64,000 bases of DNA from Actinomycetes bacterium (GTDB taxonomy: Bacteria; Actinomycetota; Acidimicrobiia; Acidimicrobiales; Ilumatobacteraceae). A model generated the notes under the pieces. It made no database searches and had not been told where the DNA came from. It worked only from the letters and a program-made list of their open reading frames with translations. The DNA lies in NCBI GenBank assembly GCA_027491335.1, contig JAIXWJ010000053.1, forward strand, positions 1 through 64,000, given 5' to 3'. A program made the translations under genes and the position numbers. Below, piece by piece: positions 49,951 to 58,642 of this stretch; positions within the stretch are counted from its first letter, which is position 1; each line of letters starts with the position of its first letter.

Positions 49951-51186
49951 ATGGAACTGAACTACCCCGCCGACGCCGAAGTCTTCCGCCAAGAGATCCG
50001 TGAGTGGCTCGTGGCCAATCTGCCCAAGGGTTGGGGAGAGCCCGGCTTCGAACTCAGCGGCGAGGAGCGCAAGAAGTTCGTCGAGGAGTGGCCCTCGAAG
50101 TTGTTCGCCGGTGGCTGGATCTGCGCCACCTGGCCCAAGGAGTACGGCGGCAAGGGTCTCTCCACCATGCAGGGTGTGGTGTTGTCCGAGGAGTTCGCTC
50201 GCCTGAAGGCGCCGCTGCGCGCCGACTTCTTCGGCGACACGTTGGTGGGACCGACCATTCTGCAGTGGGGCACCGAGGAGCAGAAGAAGGAGTTCCTCCC
50301 CAACATTCTGAACGGCAAGACCCGTTGGTGTCAGGGCTTCAGCGAGCCGAACTCGGGCTCGGACTTGGCGTCGTTGAAGACGCAAGCCATCCTCGACGGC
50401 GACGAGTGGATCATCAACGGCCAGAAGGTGTGGACCACCGGTGGCCATCACGCCGACTACTGCTTCTTGCTCACCCGCACCGATCCCGATGCGCCGAAGC
50501 ACAAGGGCATCTCGTACTTGTTGGTGCCCATGCGTCAGGAAGGCGTCGAGGTTCGTGGCATCGTGCAGCCCGACGGCACCGCCGAATTCTGCGAGGTGTT
50601 CTTCACCAACGCTCGTTGCCCGAAGGACAACGTCGTCGGAGGCGTGAACAACGGTTGGAAGGTGGCCAACAGCACGCTGGCCTTCGAGCGTGGCATGAGC
50701 GCCACCACCGGTTACCGCCGGTTCGAGGAGGAGTACAAGCAGATGGTGCGCGCGGCCACCGACAACGGTCGCATCCATGACGAGAAGATCCGTCAGGGTT
50801 TGATGGAGTACTACACCAAGATCCAGATCCTGCGCATCAACGGTCTGCGTTCGCTCACCGCCACGCTGAACAACTCCAAGGATCTCGGAGTCATGGCTCT
50901 CGGTGCGTCGAACAAGATGTTCTGGTCCGAGATGCACAAGGCGGCGATGGAACTGTCGCTCGACATCTTCGGCGCCAATTCCATGCTGGTGGACGCCGGC
51001 CCCGACACCGGTTCGTGGCCGGGCGTGGCGCGCGAGAAGCGTCGCGACGGCTACCCGGTGAGCCCGATGATGTCGGCGTTCTTCTTCAGCCGGTCCGAGA
51101 CCATCTGGGGTGGAACCAGTCAGATTCAGCGGAACATCGTGGGTGAGCGCGTGCTCGGATTGCCCAAGGAGCCGTCAGCCGGTTGA
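49951..51186 (+). CDS. Acyl-CoA dehydrogenase
   Basis: 411 residues. FAD-dependent alpha,beta-dehydrogenation of acyl-CoA. The signature CQGFSEPNSGSDLASLKTQA and C-terminal SETIWGGTSQIQRNIVGERV are diagnostic. Chain-length preference cannot be read. The ETF encoded at 33.7-35.5 kb is the likely electron acceptor. ATG 49951 has GAGACT six bases upstream as a weak leaderless -10. The stop overlaps the next MFS start (TTGA). Confidence 0.94.
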   Translation: MELNYPADAEVFRQEIREWLVANLPKGWGEPGFELSGEERKKFVEEWPSKLFAGGWICATWPKEYGGKGLSTMQGVVLSEEFARLKAPLRADFFGDTLVGPTILQWGTEEQKKEFLPNILNGKTRWCQGFSEPNSGSDLASLKTQAILDGDEWIINGQKVWTTGGHHADYCFLLTRTDPDAPKHKGISYLLVPMRQEGVEVRGIVQPDGTAEFCEVFFTNARCPKDNVVGGVNNGWKVANSTLAFERGMSATTGYRRFEEEYKQMVRAATDNGRIHDEKIRQGLMEYYTKIQILRINGLRSLTATLNNSKDLGVMALGASNKMFWSEMHKAAMELSLDIFGANSMLVDAGPDTGSWPGVAREKRRDGYPVSPMMSAFFFSRSETIWGGTSQIQRNIVGERVLGLPKEPSAG

Positions 51187-52379
51187 GCGAACGGATGGTG
51201 ACGCCGCGGTTCCTCCTGGTCACCGCGGCCACACTGGCGTACTACACGTGCGTCGGAATCTTCATTCCCACGTTGCCGGTCTTCATCAAGAACGGTCTCG
51301 GTGGCGGAGAGGCCATGATCGGCGCGGCCGGTGTGGTCTTCAGCGGATGTGCGGTGCTGTTTCGACCGTTGCTGACCTGGGTCGGCAACAAGTGGGGCCG
51401 GCGCACGATGATGGTGACCGGCTCCGTGGTCGGTGCGCTGGGTGCTCTCAGCCTGGTCGCAGTGACGGCGTCGTGGCAGATCCTTCCGTTGCGCGCGTTG
51501 ATGGGTGTGGGTGAAGCGGCGTTGTTCGTGGGCGCGGCGATCCTGGTGGTCGAGTTGAGCCCCGAGACTCGCAAGGCCGAAGCCGCGAGTTATCTGTCGG
51601 TGGCGGTGTTCGGTGGTTTGTCCGTCGGTCCGATCATCGGTGAGTGGGTGATGGGAGACGTGGCCGAAGGTTCGCGCGGTCTGTCATCGGGGCATTACGA
51701 CGCGGTGTGGATCGTCTCGGCGCTCGCGGCGTTGGTGGCGGCGCTGGTGTCGCTCACCGCTCCGGCTTTCGTGGGCGAGCGACCGACCGAGGTGAGTCGA
51801 CGCATCTCGTGGTTCCATCCACGAGCGATCCTTCCCGGCGCCATCCTGGCCTTGGGCATGGCGGCGTGGACGTCGTTCACGTCGTTCGTTCCGACGTTCG
51901 CCAAGTCGATCGGGCTGTCGGGATCGGCGGGTTTCTTCGCCGCCTACAGCATTCTGTGTTTGTTCATTCGTCTCTTCGGCGCCAAGTTCCCGGCGCGCGT
52001 CGGGCTGCGCCGCAGCGTGGTGATGGCGATGTGGTTCCTGTTCGGTGGCGTCTCGTCCGTGTGGGTGCTGGGAAACGCGCTCGGAATCTGGATGGGCACG
52101 ATCTTCTTCGCCCTCGGAGTGTCGTTCTTCTATCCGTCGTTGTTGGCGATGAGCGTGGAAGGAATCGACGGCGAGGATCGTGTGGAAGTGGTGGCCAGCT
52201 TCACCAGCTTCTTCGAGATCGGTGGAGTTGTCGGAGGGCTCGCGCTCGGGGTCGTCGGCGAACTCTTCGGTGAGCGGTCCACCTTCTTGGGCGGAGTTGG
52301 TTTCGCCGTGCTCGGCTTGTTGCTGCTGCAGCGAACGAAGCGAACGTCCGTGTCGGCGACGGCCTCAGTGGCCGGTTGA
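51183..52379 (+). CDS. MFS transporter (12 helices)
   Basis: 398 residues. VGIFIPTLPVFIKNGLG, the loop motif VGNKWGRRTMMV, and about 12 hydrophobic segments identify an MFS drug/metabolite-type carrier. TTG 51183 is chosen because it overlaps the acyl-CoA dehydrogenase stop and AAGGAG lies about 10 bases upstream; ATG 51195 is the alternative. Its 3' end overlaps the convergent DHA2 gene by 15 bp. Substrate unknown. Confidence 0.88.
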   Translation: MSERMVTPRFLLVTAATLAYYTCVGIFIPTLPVFIKNGLGGGEAMIGAAGVVFSGCAVLFRPLLTWVGNKWGRRTMMVTGSVVGALGALSLVAVTASWQILPLRALMGVGEAALFVGAAILVVELSPETRKAEAASYLSVAVFGGLSVGPIIGEWVMGDVAEGSRGLSSGHYDAVWIVSALAALVAALVSLTAPAFVGERPTEVSRRISWFHPRAILPGAILALGMAAWTSFTSFVPTFAKSIGLSGSAGFFAAYSILCLFIRLFGAKFPARVGLRRSVVMAMWFLFGGVSSVWVLGNALGIWMGTIFFALGVSFFYPSLLAMSVEGIDGEDRVEVVASFTSFFEIGGVVGGLALGVVGELFGERSTFLGGVGFAVLGLLLLQRTKRTSVSATASVAG

Positions 52380-53897
52380 CGCGGGGTCCGACGGTCCGTC
52401 GGTCTTCATGGCCGGGGCCGAGCGCAACGGTCGATTCGGCATGGCGAGGGCCACGACGAAACCGATGACGACCAACGGAACCGCGGCGCGGAAGACGATG
52501 ACGATCGCGTGGGTGAGAGCGTCGAGAGCCTGCTCGCGAACGGGCGACGGAAGCTCGCGGATCATGCGCGGAGCCTGCACCAATTCGGGGTCGATACGTC
52601 CGTTCAATTGATTGGCGAACAATGCCCCATAGGCCGCGAGGCCGACCGCACCACCCAACTGACGCATGAACACCACCACCGACGAGGCGGTGCCCATCTC
52701 CTTGGGTTCGACCGCGTTCTGAACCGCCAACGTGCCGGTGGGCATGATCATTCCCATGCCGATTCCGAGGATGAACGACGCGGCCATGGCGAGGTACACG
52801 TAGCCATTCGACGAGTCGAGGAACGAGGCCATGCCGAAGCCGACCACCGAGACCGCGCAACCGAGCGGCGACCACATCTTGTAGGTGCCGGTGCGCGACG
52901 TGATGCGTCCCACCCAGGTGGCGGTGATGGCCACCGACACCGCCATCGGCACCAGCAACAATCCCGAGTTGGTGGCCGACACGCCGGTGACGCCCTGCAA
53001 GAAGAGAGGCATGAACGCGTTCGCGCCGTAGAACACCGCTCCGATGAGAATCATGAGCGGCACGACCACCTTGACGGTGTCGATAGAGAGCATGGAGAGC
53101 GGGATGATCGGCTCGGGTGCCTTGGCTTCCCAACGAATGAACAACACGGTTCCCACGATCGCCGCGGCGAAGAACGCCAACGTGGGCGTCGAGGTCCATC
53201 CATACTCGTCACCCGTCCACGAGAGTCCGAGCAACAACGAGGTCACGGCGAAGACCAGCAATGCGGCGCCCATGAAGTCGACCTTGCGCGGCTGACGAAC
53301 GAACGGCAGCTTCAGCGCCTTGTTGGTGATGACGATCGCGACCGCGGCCACCGGAACATTGACGAGAAAGATCCATCGCCAGCTGGTGTTGTCGACGATG
53401 AATCCACCGAGAAGCGGTCCGACGACACTGCTGAACGTGAAGATGCTCGTGATGAGGCCCATGTACTTGCCGCGCTCGCGAGGAGCCACGACGTCGCCGA
53501 TGATGGCGAAGGCCACCGCCAGCAAACCGCCGCCGCCGATGCCCTGAACGCCGCGCGACACCACCAACTGCCACATCGTCTGCGAGATCCCGCAGAGCAC
53601 GGATCCAATGGCGAAGATGATTATGGCGGCCTGGAACAAGTTGCGCCGGCCGTAGAGGTCGGAGAGTTTCCCGAACAGGGGAGTGGACGTGGTGCTGGTG
53701 AGCATGTACGCCGTGCCCACCCAGGCGTAGTACTTGATGCCGCCGAGTTCGCCGACGATGGTGGCCATTGCGGTGTTGACGATCGTGCCGTCGAGGGCCG
53801 ACAGGGCCAATCCCGAGATGACGCCACCGAACACCATGTAGAGCTGGCGTTTGGTGATGGCCACGCCCATGGGGGTCGAGTTCAGGGTCTCCGACAT
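52365..53897 (-). CDS. DHA2-family MFS drug/proton antiporter (EmrB/QacA-like)
   Basis: 510 residues and about 14 hydrophobic segments. ALDGTIVNTAMATIVGELGG (motif D1), LSDLYGRRNLFQ (motif A) and VGPLLGGFIVDNTSWRWIFL (motif C region) are DHA2 hallmarks. Likely exports toxic compounds. ATG 53897 has TACGGT seven bases upstream, inside a perfect TTGTAC-C-GTACAA palindrome that could be a repressor site. No TetR/MarR gene is adjacent. ogt is divergent. Confidence 0.93.
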   Translation of the reverse strand: MSETLNSTPMGVAITKRQLYMVFGGVISGLALSALDGTIVNTAMATIVGELGGIKYYAWVGTAYMLTSTTSTPLFGKLSDLYGRRNLFQAAIIIFAIGSVLCGISQTMWQLVVSRGVQGIGGGGLLAVAFAIIGDVVAPRERGKYMGLITSIFTFSSVVGPLLGGFIVDNTSWRWIFLVNVPVAAVAIVITNKALKLPFVRQPRKVDFMGAALLVFAVTSLLLGLSWTGDEYGWTSTPTLAFFAAAIVGTVLFIRWEAKAPEPIIPLSMLSIDTVKVVVPLMILIGAVFYGANAFMPLFLQGVTGVSATNSGLLLVPMAVSVAITATWVGRITSRTGTYKMWSPLGCAVSVVGFGMASFLDSSNGYVYLAMAASFILGIGMGMIMPTGTLAVQNAVEPKEMGTASSVVVFMRQLGGAVGLAAYGALFANQLNGRIDPELVQAPRMIRELPSPVREQALDALTHAIVIVFRAAVPLVVIGFVVALAMPNRPLRSAPAMKTDGPSDPASTGH

Positions 53898-53900
53898 TGG

Positions 53901-53913
53901 TTGTACCGTACAA
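53901..53913. promoter_or_regulatory. Operator-like palindrome at the DHA2 promoter
   Basis: TTGTACCGTACAA, two perfect six-base arms around one base, overlapping the -10 (TACGGT, 53905-53910, minus strand). Position and symmetry fit a TetR-family operator. Confidence 0.6.
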
Positions 53914-54001
53914 TGAAACGCGCCCACGGGGGTAATTCGTGCCTGTTGCGCCGGACACATTCGGCGATCCGGGACTGGCTGGCACCTGAAAGGATGGCGA
54001 C

Positions 54002-54496
54002 ATGGCCGACGAACTGGTGAGTTCCATCCATGACAGCCCCATCGGAGGGCTCACGCTGGTCGCCAGTGAGGCGGGCCTGCGGGCCGTCTTGTGGCCGGCC
54101 GACGATGAGGCTCGGGTTCCCTCGGTGGCGGGTGCTCGTTCGGGTCGTCATGCGGTGCTCGACACAACCATGGCGCAGTTGGACGAGTACTTCGCCGGAC
54201 GACGTCGCGAGTTCGACCTACCTCTGGACCCGGTCGGCACCGAATTCCAACGATCGGCGTGGAACGTCCTGCGAACCATTCCGTACGGCGCGACCATGTC
54301 GTACGGCGAACAAGCCGCGGCGCTCGGCGACGCGAAGAAGGCACGCGCCGTGGGTTCGGCGAACGGTCGCAACCCGCTGTCGATCGTGGTCCCGTGTCAT
54401 CGGGTCATCGGAACCTCGGGAAAGTTGACCGGCTTCGCCGGAGGCATCGAGGCCAAGCGTTATTTGCTGGAGCTGGAGCGCCGCAACGCGACGTGA
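54002..54496 (+). CDS. ogt: Methylated-DNA-protein-cysteine methyltransferase
   Basis: 164 residues. The single-use acceptor Cys lies in IVVPCHRVIG, with the Arg finger region GNANGRNP-like GSANGRNPLS and YGEQAAALG. It repairs O6-alkylguanine in DNA. No AdaA domain is fused, so Ogt rather than Ada. ATG 54002 has AAAGGA upstream. Confidence 0.95.
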   Translation: MADELVSSIHDSPIGGLTLVASEAGLRAVLWPADDEARVPSVAGARSGRHAVLDTTMAQLDEYFAGRRREFDLPLDPVGTEFQRSAWNVLRTIPYGATMSYGEQAAALGDAKKARAVGSANGRNPLSIVVPCHRVIGTSGKLTGFAGGIEAKRYLLELERRNAT

Positions 54497-54533
54497 GCCA
54501 ACGGAAACGGGCGCTGGCTGACGCGAGTTCCGT

Positions 54534-55148
54534 TCAGCTCTTGCGACGCGACGCTTGCGCCTGCTCGCGACGGCGACGAGCGGCCTCTTGCTCGGCGGCC
54601 TTGCGGGCCTTGCGTTGTTCCTTCAGGGCGGTGCGCTCGGCTTCGTCCTTGGTGTCGACGACCAGCGGGGCGATGGTGACCGCCGGTGCCGGCGGAACCT
54701 TCCATGCATCATCGTGCTTCAGGAGGCGCGTGATGATGGGGGAGGCGATGGCCTCTCCGGTGACCACGGTGGCCAACATCACCTGCGTGACGTCGAGACC
54801 GTGGTTGGTGATGACGCCGGGAAGCACCTCGCGCAGGTTCTCCTCGCTCGGATCGTCGGCGTTGGAGCCCAACGCTTCGATGCATTCGTTCAGACAGGTC
54901 TCGGTGAGCACGAGAGCAAGACGCTCGAGGTCGCCGTTGATGCGACCCTTGGTGACGGTTTCGCGAATGGCCGCGATCAGTTCGGCGGGCGACGGGTCGG
55001 TGCCCTTGACGCTGGCGATGTGCTGGATGGCGTCCTGGCCGTCCTCGGGGAGTGCGTCGTAGAGAGCGGTGATCTTTTCGTCGGGGAGAAGACGGAAAGC
55101 CCGATCGAGCATGGAGAGGGCGGCGAGACGATTCTTGACCTGATTCAC
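54534..55148 (-). CDS. Unknown soluble helical protein
   Basis: 204 residues. No signal peptide or membrane segment. The body is mostly predicted helical (RLAALSMLDRAFRLLPDEKI) and the C-terminal 40 residues are a basic, Ala/Arg-rich coiled coil (TALKEQRKARKAAEQEAARR). GTG 55148 is set from the ORF; TAGCCT lies nine bases upstream. I do not recognise a family. Divergent from yqeY. Confidence 0.75.
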   Translation of the reverse strand: MNQVKNRLAALSMLDRAFRLLPDEKITALYDALPEDGQDAIQHIASVKGTDPSPAELIAAIRETVTKGRINGDLERLALVLTETCLNECIEALGSNADDPSEENLREVLPGVITNHGLDVTQVMLATVVTGEAIASPIITRLLKHDDAWKVPPAPAVTIAPLVVDTKDEAERTALKEQRKARKAAEQEAARRRREQAQASRRKS

Positions 55149-55191
55149 AAGTGGAGGAGGCTACCGCTCGCGGGGGCGTCAGAATGGTGAG

Positions 55192-55662
55192 ATGAGCACC
55201 GAGACCGGATTGAAAGCACGAATCCAAGCCGACATCGCCGAGGCGGTGCGTTCGGGAGACGAACTTCTGAAGTCGACGTTGCGCATGGCGTTGGCCGCCA
55301 TCATGAACGCCGAGGTGGCCGGAAGCGAGGCCGTGGTTCTGAGCGACGATCAGATCGTGAACCTTCTGCGATCGGAGTCGAAGAAGCGCGCCGAGTCCGC
55401 GGAGATCTACGAACAGGCCGGTCGCACGGAGTCCGCGACCAAGGAGCGCGCCGAGATCGCGATCATCGAGAAGTACCTGCCGGCGGCGATGGATGCCGCG
55501 GCGCTGGCCGCGATCGTGGCCGAGGAGGTGGCCACCGCCGCGGCGAATGGTCAGACCGGACCCAAGGCCATGGGCGTGGTGATCAAGGGTGTGAAGGAAC
55601 GCGTCGGTGCGTCGGCCGATGGTGCCGCCATCGCGGCGGCCGTGAAGTCCGCGCTCGCCTGA
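55192..55662 (+). CDS. yqeY: GatB/YqeY domain protein
   Basis: 156 residues, full length for YqeY. The helical N-terminus (LKSTLRMALAAIMNAEV, then SESKKRAESAEIYEQAGRTE) and C-terminal GatB-like tail (PKAMGVVIKGVKERVG) are typical. It resembles the tRNA-binding tail of GatB and may affect tRNA-dependent amidation, though the role is not proven. ATG 55192 has CAGAAT six bases upstream. Confidence 0.92.
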   Translation: MSTETGLKARIQADIAEAVRSGDELLKSTLRMALAAIMNAEVAGSEAVVLSDDQIVNLLRSESKKRAESAEIYEQAGRTESATKERAEIAIIEKYLPAAMDAAALAAIVAEEVATAAANGQTGPKAMGVVIKGVKERVGASADGAAIAAAVKSALA

Positions 55663-55687
55663 ATCGGCGAGGAGTTCCCGAAAATCG

Positions 55688-55719
55688 ATCGAGCGGCTCG
55701 GTTGCCCGAGCCGCTCGAT
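55688..55719. terminator. Bidirectional terminator between yqeY and the lipoprotein gene
   Basis: Perfect 14-bp stem (atcgagcggctcgg / ccgagccgctcgat) with a TTGC loop, preceded by AAAA on the plus strand. Confidence 0.88.
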
Positions 55720-55744
55720 GAACCGTTCTTCGTGATGTTCGCGT

Positions 55745-56539
55745 TCACATCACCGCGGCGAACGTCACCGTGGTGTCGTGGTACGTGGTGACGCCGTTCT
55801 CGTCGGTCACGCGAATCGACACGGGGGTGCCGGTGGAGAGGAACATGTTGGTGGCGCCCCACACGGAGCGGGTGGCACTGGCGGTGCGGCCGAGCGTGGC
55901 CGCGGTGGTCACCTTCGTCGAACCCACGTAGTAGACGAACTTCACCGAGACGATGTCGTTGCCGCCGAAGCCGCTCTCTTTCACGAAGACGCTGGCGTCC
56001 ACGTCGCCCTCGTCGCCGACGAAGAGGGTCATCTCGACGACCGCGCCCGGGTTGATGACGATGTCGCGGAACGGAGAGGTTCCGGTTCCGGGTCGGACTT
56101 CGACATCGGAGGTGTCCGTGTCCGGAGTGTCCGTCTCGGGGGTGTCGGATTCGGGAGTGGTGACTTCGGGCGTCGAGGTCTCGGTGGGCTCATCGGTCTC
56201 CGGCGTGTCGGCCGAGACGTCCACGCTGTCCGAGGCTCCCGCGTCGGCGGTGGCACCGGACGCACTCGTTTCGCCATCGGATGAAGCATCGGACGAAACG
56301 GCGGATGAACCGGTCGTGATCGTGTCGTTCGACGAGGTGGTGCCGTCGTCCTGACGGCTGGTGGAGGTCGCGTCGCCGGTGTTGGCGCCGTTCGAGCCGG
56401 AGAGCTCCGACGCCTCGACGGAACCGCTGGTGGTCTGGTCGCCGTTGCCCAAGCATGCGACGGCTCCCACGGCGAGTCCGACGATCGCGATGGCGGCGAG
56501 TCCGGAGGTGACGAGCTTGTTGTTGCGGTTGATCTTCAT
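55745..56539 (-). CDS. Predicted lipoprotein with long acidic Ser/Thr stalk
   Basis: 264 residues. Basic start, hydrophobic segment and a lipobox-like VGAVAC (Cys at about residue 29), so likely lipid-anchored on the outer face. Residues ~32-160 are a low-complexity Ser/Thr/Asp/Glu/Pro stalk with repeated TPETD/TPDTD units. The final ~100 residues form a possible beta-rich domain (IVINPGAVVEMTLFVGDEGD, KFVYYVGSTKV). The AGGGGA ribosome site supports ATG 56539. Function unknown. Confidence 0.82.
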   Translation of the reverse strand: MKINRNNKLVTSGLAAIAIVGLAVGAVACLGNGDQTTSGSVEASELSGSNGANTGDATSTSRQDDGTTSSNDTITTGSSAVSSDASSDGETSASGATADAGASDSVDVSADTPETDEPTETSTPEVTTPESDTPETDTPDTDTSDVEVRPGTGTSPFRDIVINPGAVVEMTLFVGDEGDVDASVFVKESGFGGNDIVSVKFVYYVGSTKVTTAATLGRTASATRSVWGATNMFLSTGTPVSIRVTDENGVTTYHDTTVTFAAVM

Positions 56540-56640
56540 GGCATTCCCCTGTCTGGTTGGTGGCAGCCCGTGTGGCTGCTCACCGGACAAGAGACCCGTC
56601 CCGCAACTTCCTCGCACTTTTCCCGACATTTCTTTTCCGT

Positions 56641-56698
56641 GGTGCTTCTGGTGGCATGAAACGACCCACAGGGGTCGTTTCATGCCACCAGAAGCACC
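56641..56698. repeat. Perfect 27-bp inverted repeat (hairpin) downstream of tRNA-Arg
   Basis: Arms 56641-56667 and 56672-56698 are perfectly complementary, with loop acag. It lies 24 bp after the tRNA on the minus strand and 100 bp upstream of the lipoprotein start. It may terminate the tRNA transcript, but the stem is far longer than needed. Confidence 0.95.
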
Positions 56699-56721
56699 AA
56701 CAGCGGTGGCGCTGGAATCAG

Positions 56722-56797
56722 TGGCGCCCACGGTAGGAATCGGACCTACGACCTTCTGCTCCGGAGGCAGACGCTCTATCCACTGAGCTACGTGGGC
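56722..56797 (-). tRNA. tRNA-Arg (anticodon CCG)
   Basis: A complete cloverleaf on the minus strand: acceptor GCCCACG pairs with CGTGGGC, D-arm TAGCTCAGTGGATAGAGC, anticodon arm TCTGC-CTCCGGA-GCAGA with anticodon CCG (reads CGG), T-arm with GGTCCGATTCC, discriminator G and an encoded CCA. TAGGCT lies nine bases upstream (56807-56812) as -10. It is divergent from argS, the cognate synthetase gene. Confidence 0.96.
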
Positions 56798-56908
56798 AAC
56801 GCGCGAAGCCTAGCGGGGGGGTCCGGCCATTGATTCCCGCCCGTGTTCAGGGGTTTCGTGTCAATCAAACCCCGCGGGCGACGAGCGATCGGTAACAATG
56901 GAACGGTT

Positions 56909-58642
56909 ATGGCCGATCCCCTCCACATCCTCGCCGCCCGTCTTCAAGCGGCGTTCGACGCCGTGGCCGGTCGCACCGGTGTGGATCCGGTCATTCGACC
57001 GAGCGAGCACGCCGATGCTCAAGCCAACGGCGCCCTGGCGCTGGCCAAGGAACTCGGTCGCAGTCCGCGCGACGTGGCCCAAGCCGTGCTCGAGGCGTGC
57101 GGCGGGCTCTCGGGAGTTTGTTCGTCCATCGAGGTGGCCGGCCCCGGCTTCTTGAATCTCGTCCTCGACAACTCGTTCCTCGCCGGTGAACTGTCGACGG
57201 TGGCCACCGACGAACGGCTCGGGGTCGGTGTCGTCGCACCGCGCAAGGTGATCATCGATTATTCGGCTCCGAACGTGGCCAAGGAGATGCACGTCGGTCA
57301 CTTGCGCACCACCGTCATCGGTGACGCGTTGGTGCGACTCATGGAGCACCTCGGGCACGAGGTGATTCGCGAGAACCACATCGGAGACTGGGGGACGCCG
57401 TTCGGGATGCTCATCGAGCACTTGCTGGATCTGGGCGAGACCCAGGCCGCCGATCATTTGTCGCTCGGCGATCTCGACGGCTTTTACAAGCAAGCGCGCG
57501 CGAAGTTCGATGCCGACGATGTGTTCAAGGATCGCGCGCGAGCCCGCGTGGTGTTGCTGCAATCGGGTGACACGGAAACCCGACGTCTCTGGAAACTGCT
57601 CGTCGATCTCTCCACCAAACACTTCAACGCGGTGTACTCGTTGCTCGGAATCCTTCTCACCGACGACGACCTCATGGGTGAGAGCGCCTACAACGATCTG
57701 CTCCCGCAAGTGATCACCCGTCTCGACGCTCTGGGTCTGCTTCAACAGTCCGATGGTGCCGACGTGGTGTTTCCGCCCGGCTACACCAACCGCGACGGTG
57801 ATCCGTTGCCCTTGATCGTGCAGAAGGGTCAGGGTGGCTTCAACTACGCCACCAGTGATCTGGCGTGCGTCATCGACCGCGTCGAGCGAATCGGCGCCGA
57901 CCTCTTGTTGTACGTGGTGGGGGCGCCTCAGGCCCAGCACCTCAGCATGGTGTTCGACGTCGCGCGCATGGCCGGTTGGTTGAAGGACCCGGTCGAGGCC
58001 GTTCACGTTTCCTTCGGCAGCGTTCTCGGCTCCGATCGCAAGATGTTGAAGAGTCGTAGTGGTGACCCGTTGAAGTTCATCGATCTGGTCACCGAGGCGG
58101 TGGCGCGGGCCGACGAGGCGATCGCCGCCAAGAACCCCGAACTTCCCGCCGACGAACGCGCCCGCGTGGCTCGCATGGTGGGCATCGGCGCCGTCAAGTA
58201 CGCCGATCTGTCCACCGATCGCGTGCGCGATTACGTGTTCGATTGGGAGCGCATGTTGTCCTTCGACGGCAACACCGCGCCGTACCTGCAATACGCGCAC
58301 GCGCGCATCTGCAGCATCTTCCGACGCGCCGGCATCGATCGGGCGTCGGTCGCCTCCACCACTCTCTCGGTGGTCGAACCGCAGGAACGCGATCTGGCCC
58401 TGAAGATCCTCGGGTTCGAATCCGCGATCCTGGACACCCTCGAGCGGTACAGCCCGCATCGTCTGTGCACGTATCTCTACGAACTCGCCACCGCCTTCAC
58501 CGCCTTCTACGAACACTGCCCCGTGTTGAAAGCCGACGACGACGCGATCCGTGCCAGCCGCTTGGCGTTGTGCGATCTCACGGCCCGGGTCATGAATCGC
58601 GGACTGGGCTTGCTCGGTATCGACGCACCGGAGCAGATGTGA
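56909..58642 (+). CDS. argS: Arginyl-tRNA synthetase
   Basis: 577 residues, class I. The HIGH motif is HVGH in APNVAKEMHVGHLRTT, and the KMSKS-like loop is KMLKS in GSDRKMLKSRSGDP. N-terminal additional domain (1-100) and C-terminal DALR anticodon domain (YLQYAHARICSIFRRA) are present. ATG 56909 is chosen; the usual upstream extension is absent. First of the conserved argS-lysA-hom-thrC block; the stop overlaps lysA (GTGA). Confidence 0.97.
   Translation: MADPLHILAARLQAAFDAVAGRTGVDPVIRPSEHADAQANGALALAKELGRSPRDVAQAVLEACGGLSGVCSSIEVAGPGFLNLVLDNSFLAGELSTVATDERLGVGVVAPRKVIIDYSAPNVAKEMHVGHLRTTVIGDALVRLMEHLGHEVIRENHIGDWGTPFGMLIEHLLDLGETQAADHLSLGDLDGFYKQARAKFDADDVFKDRARARVVLLQSGDTETRRLWKLLVDLSTKHFNAVYSLLGILLTDDDLMGESAYNDLLPQVITRLDALGLLQQSDGADVVFPPGYTNRDGDPLPLIVQKGQGGFNYATSDLACVIDRVERIGADLLLYVVGAPQAQHLSMVFDVARMAGWLKDPVEAVHVSFGSVLGSDRKMLKSRSGDPLKFIDLVTEAVARADEAIAAKNPELPADERARVARMVGIGAVKYADLSTDRVRDYVFDWERMLSFDGNTAPYLQYAHARICSIFRRAGIDRASVASTTLSVVEPQERDLALKILGFESAILDTLERYSPHRLCTYLYELATAFTAFYEHCPVLKADDDAIRASRLALCDLTARVMNRGLGLLGIDAPEQM

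Noticed and set aside
56641-56698. Insertion sequence ends
   Set aside because: The inverted arms are only four bases apart, with no transposase and no target duplication, so it is a hairpin, not an IS.
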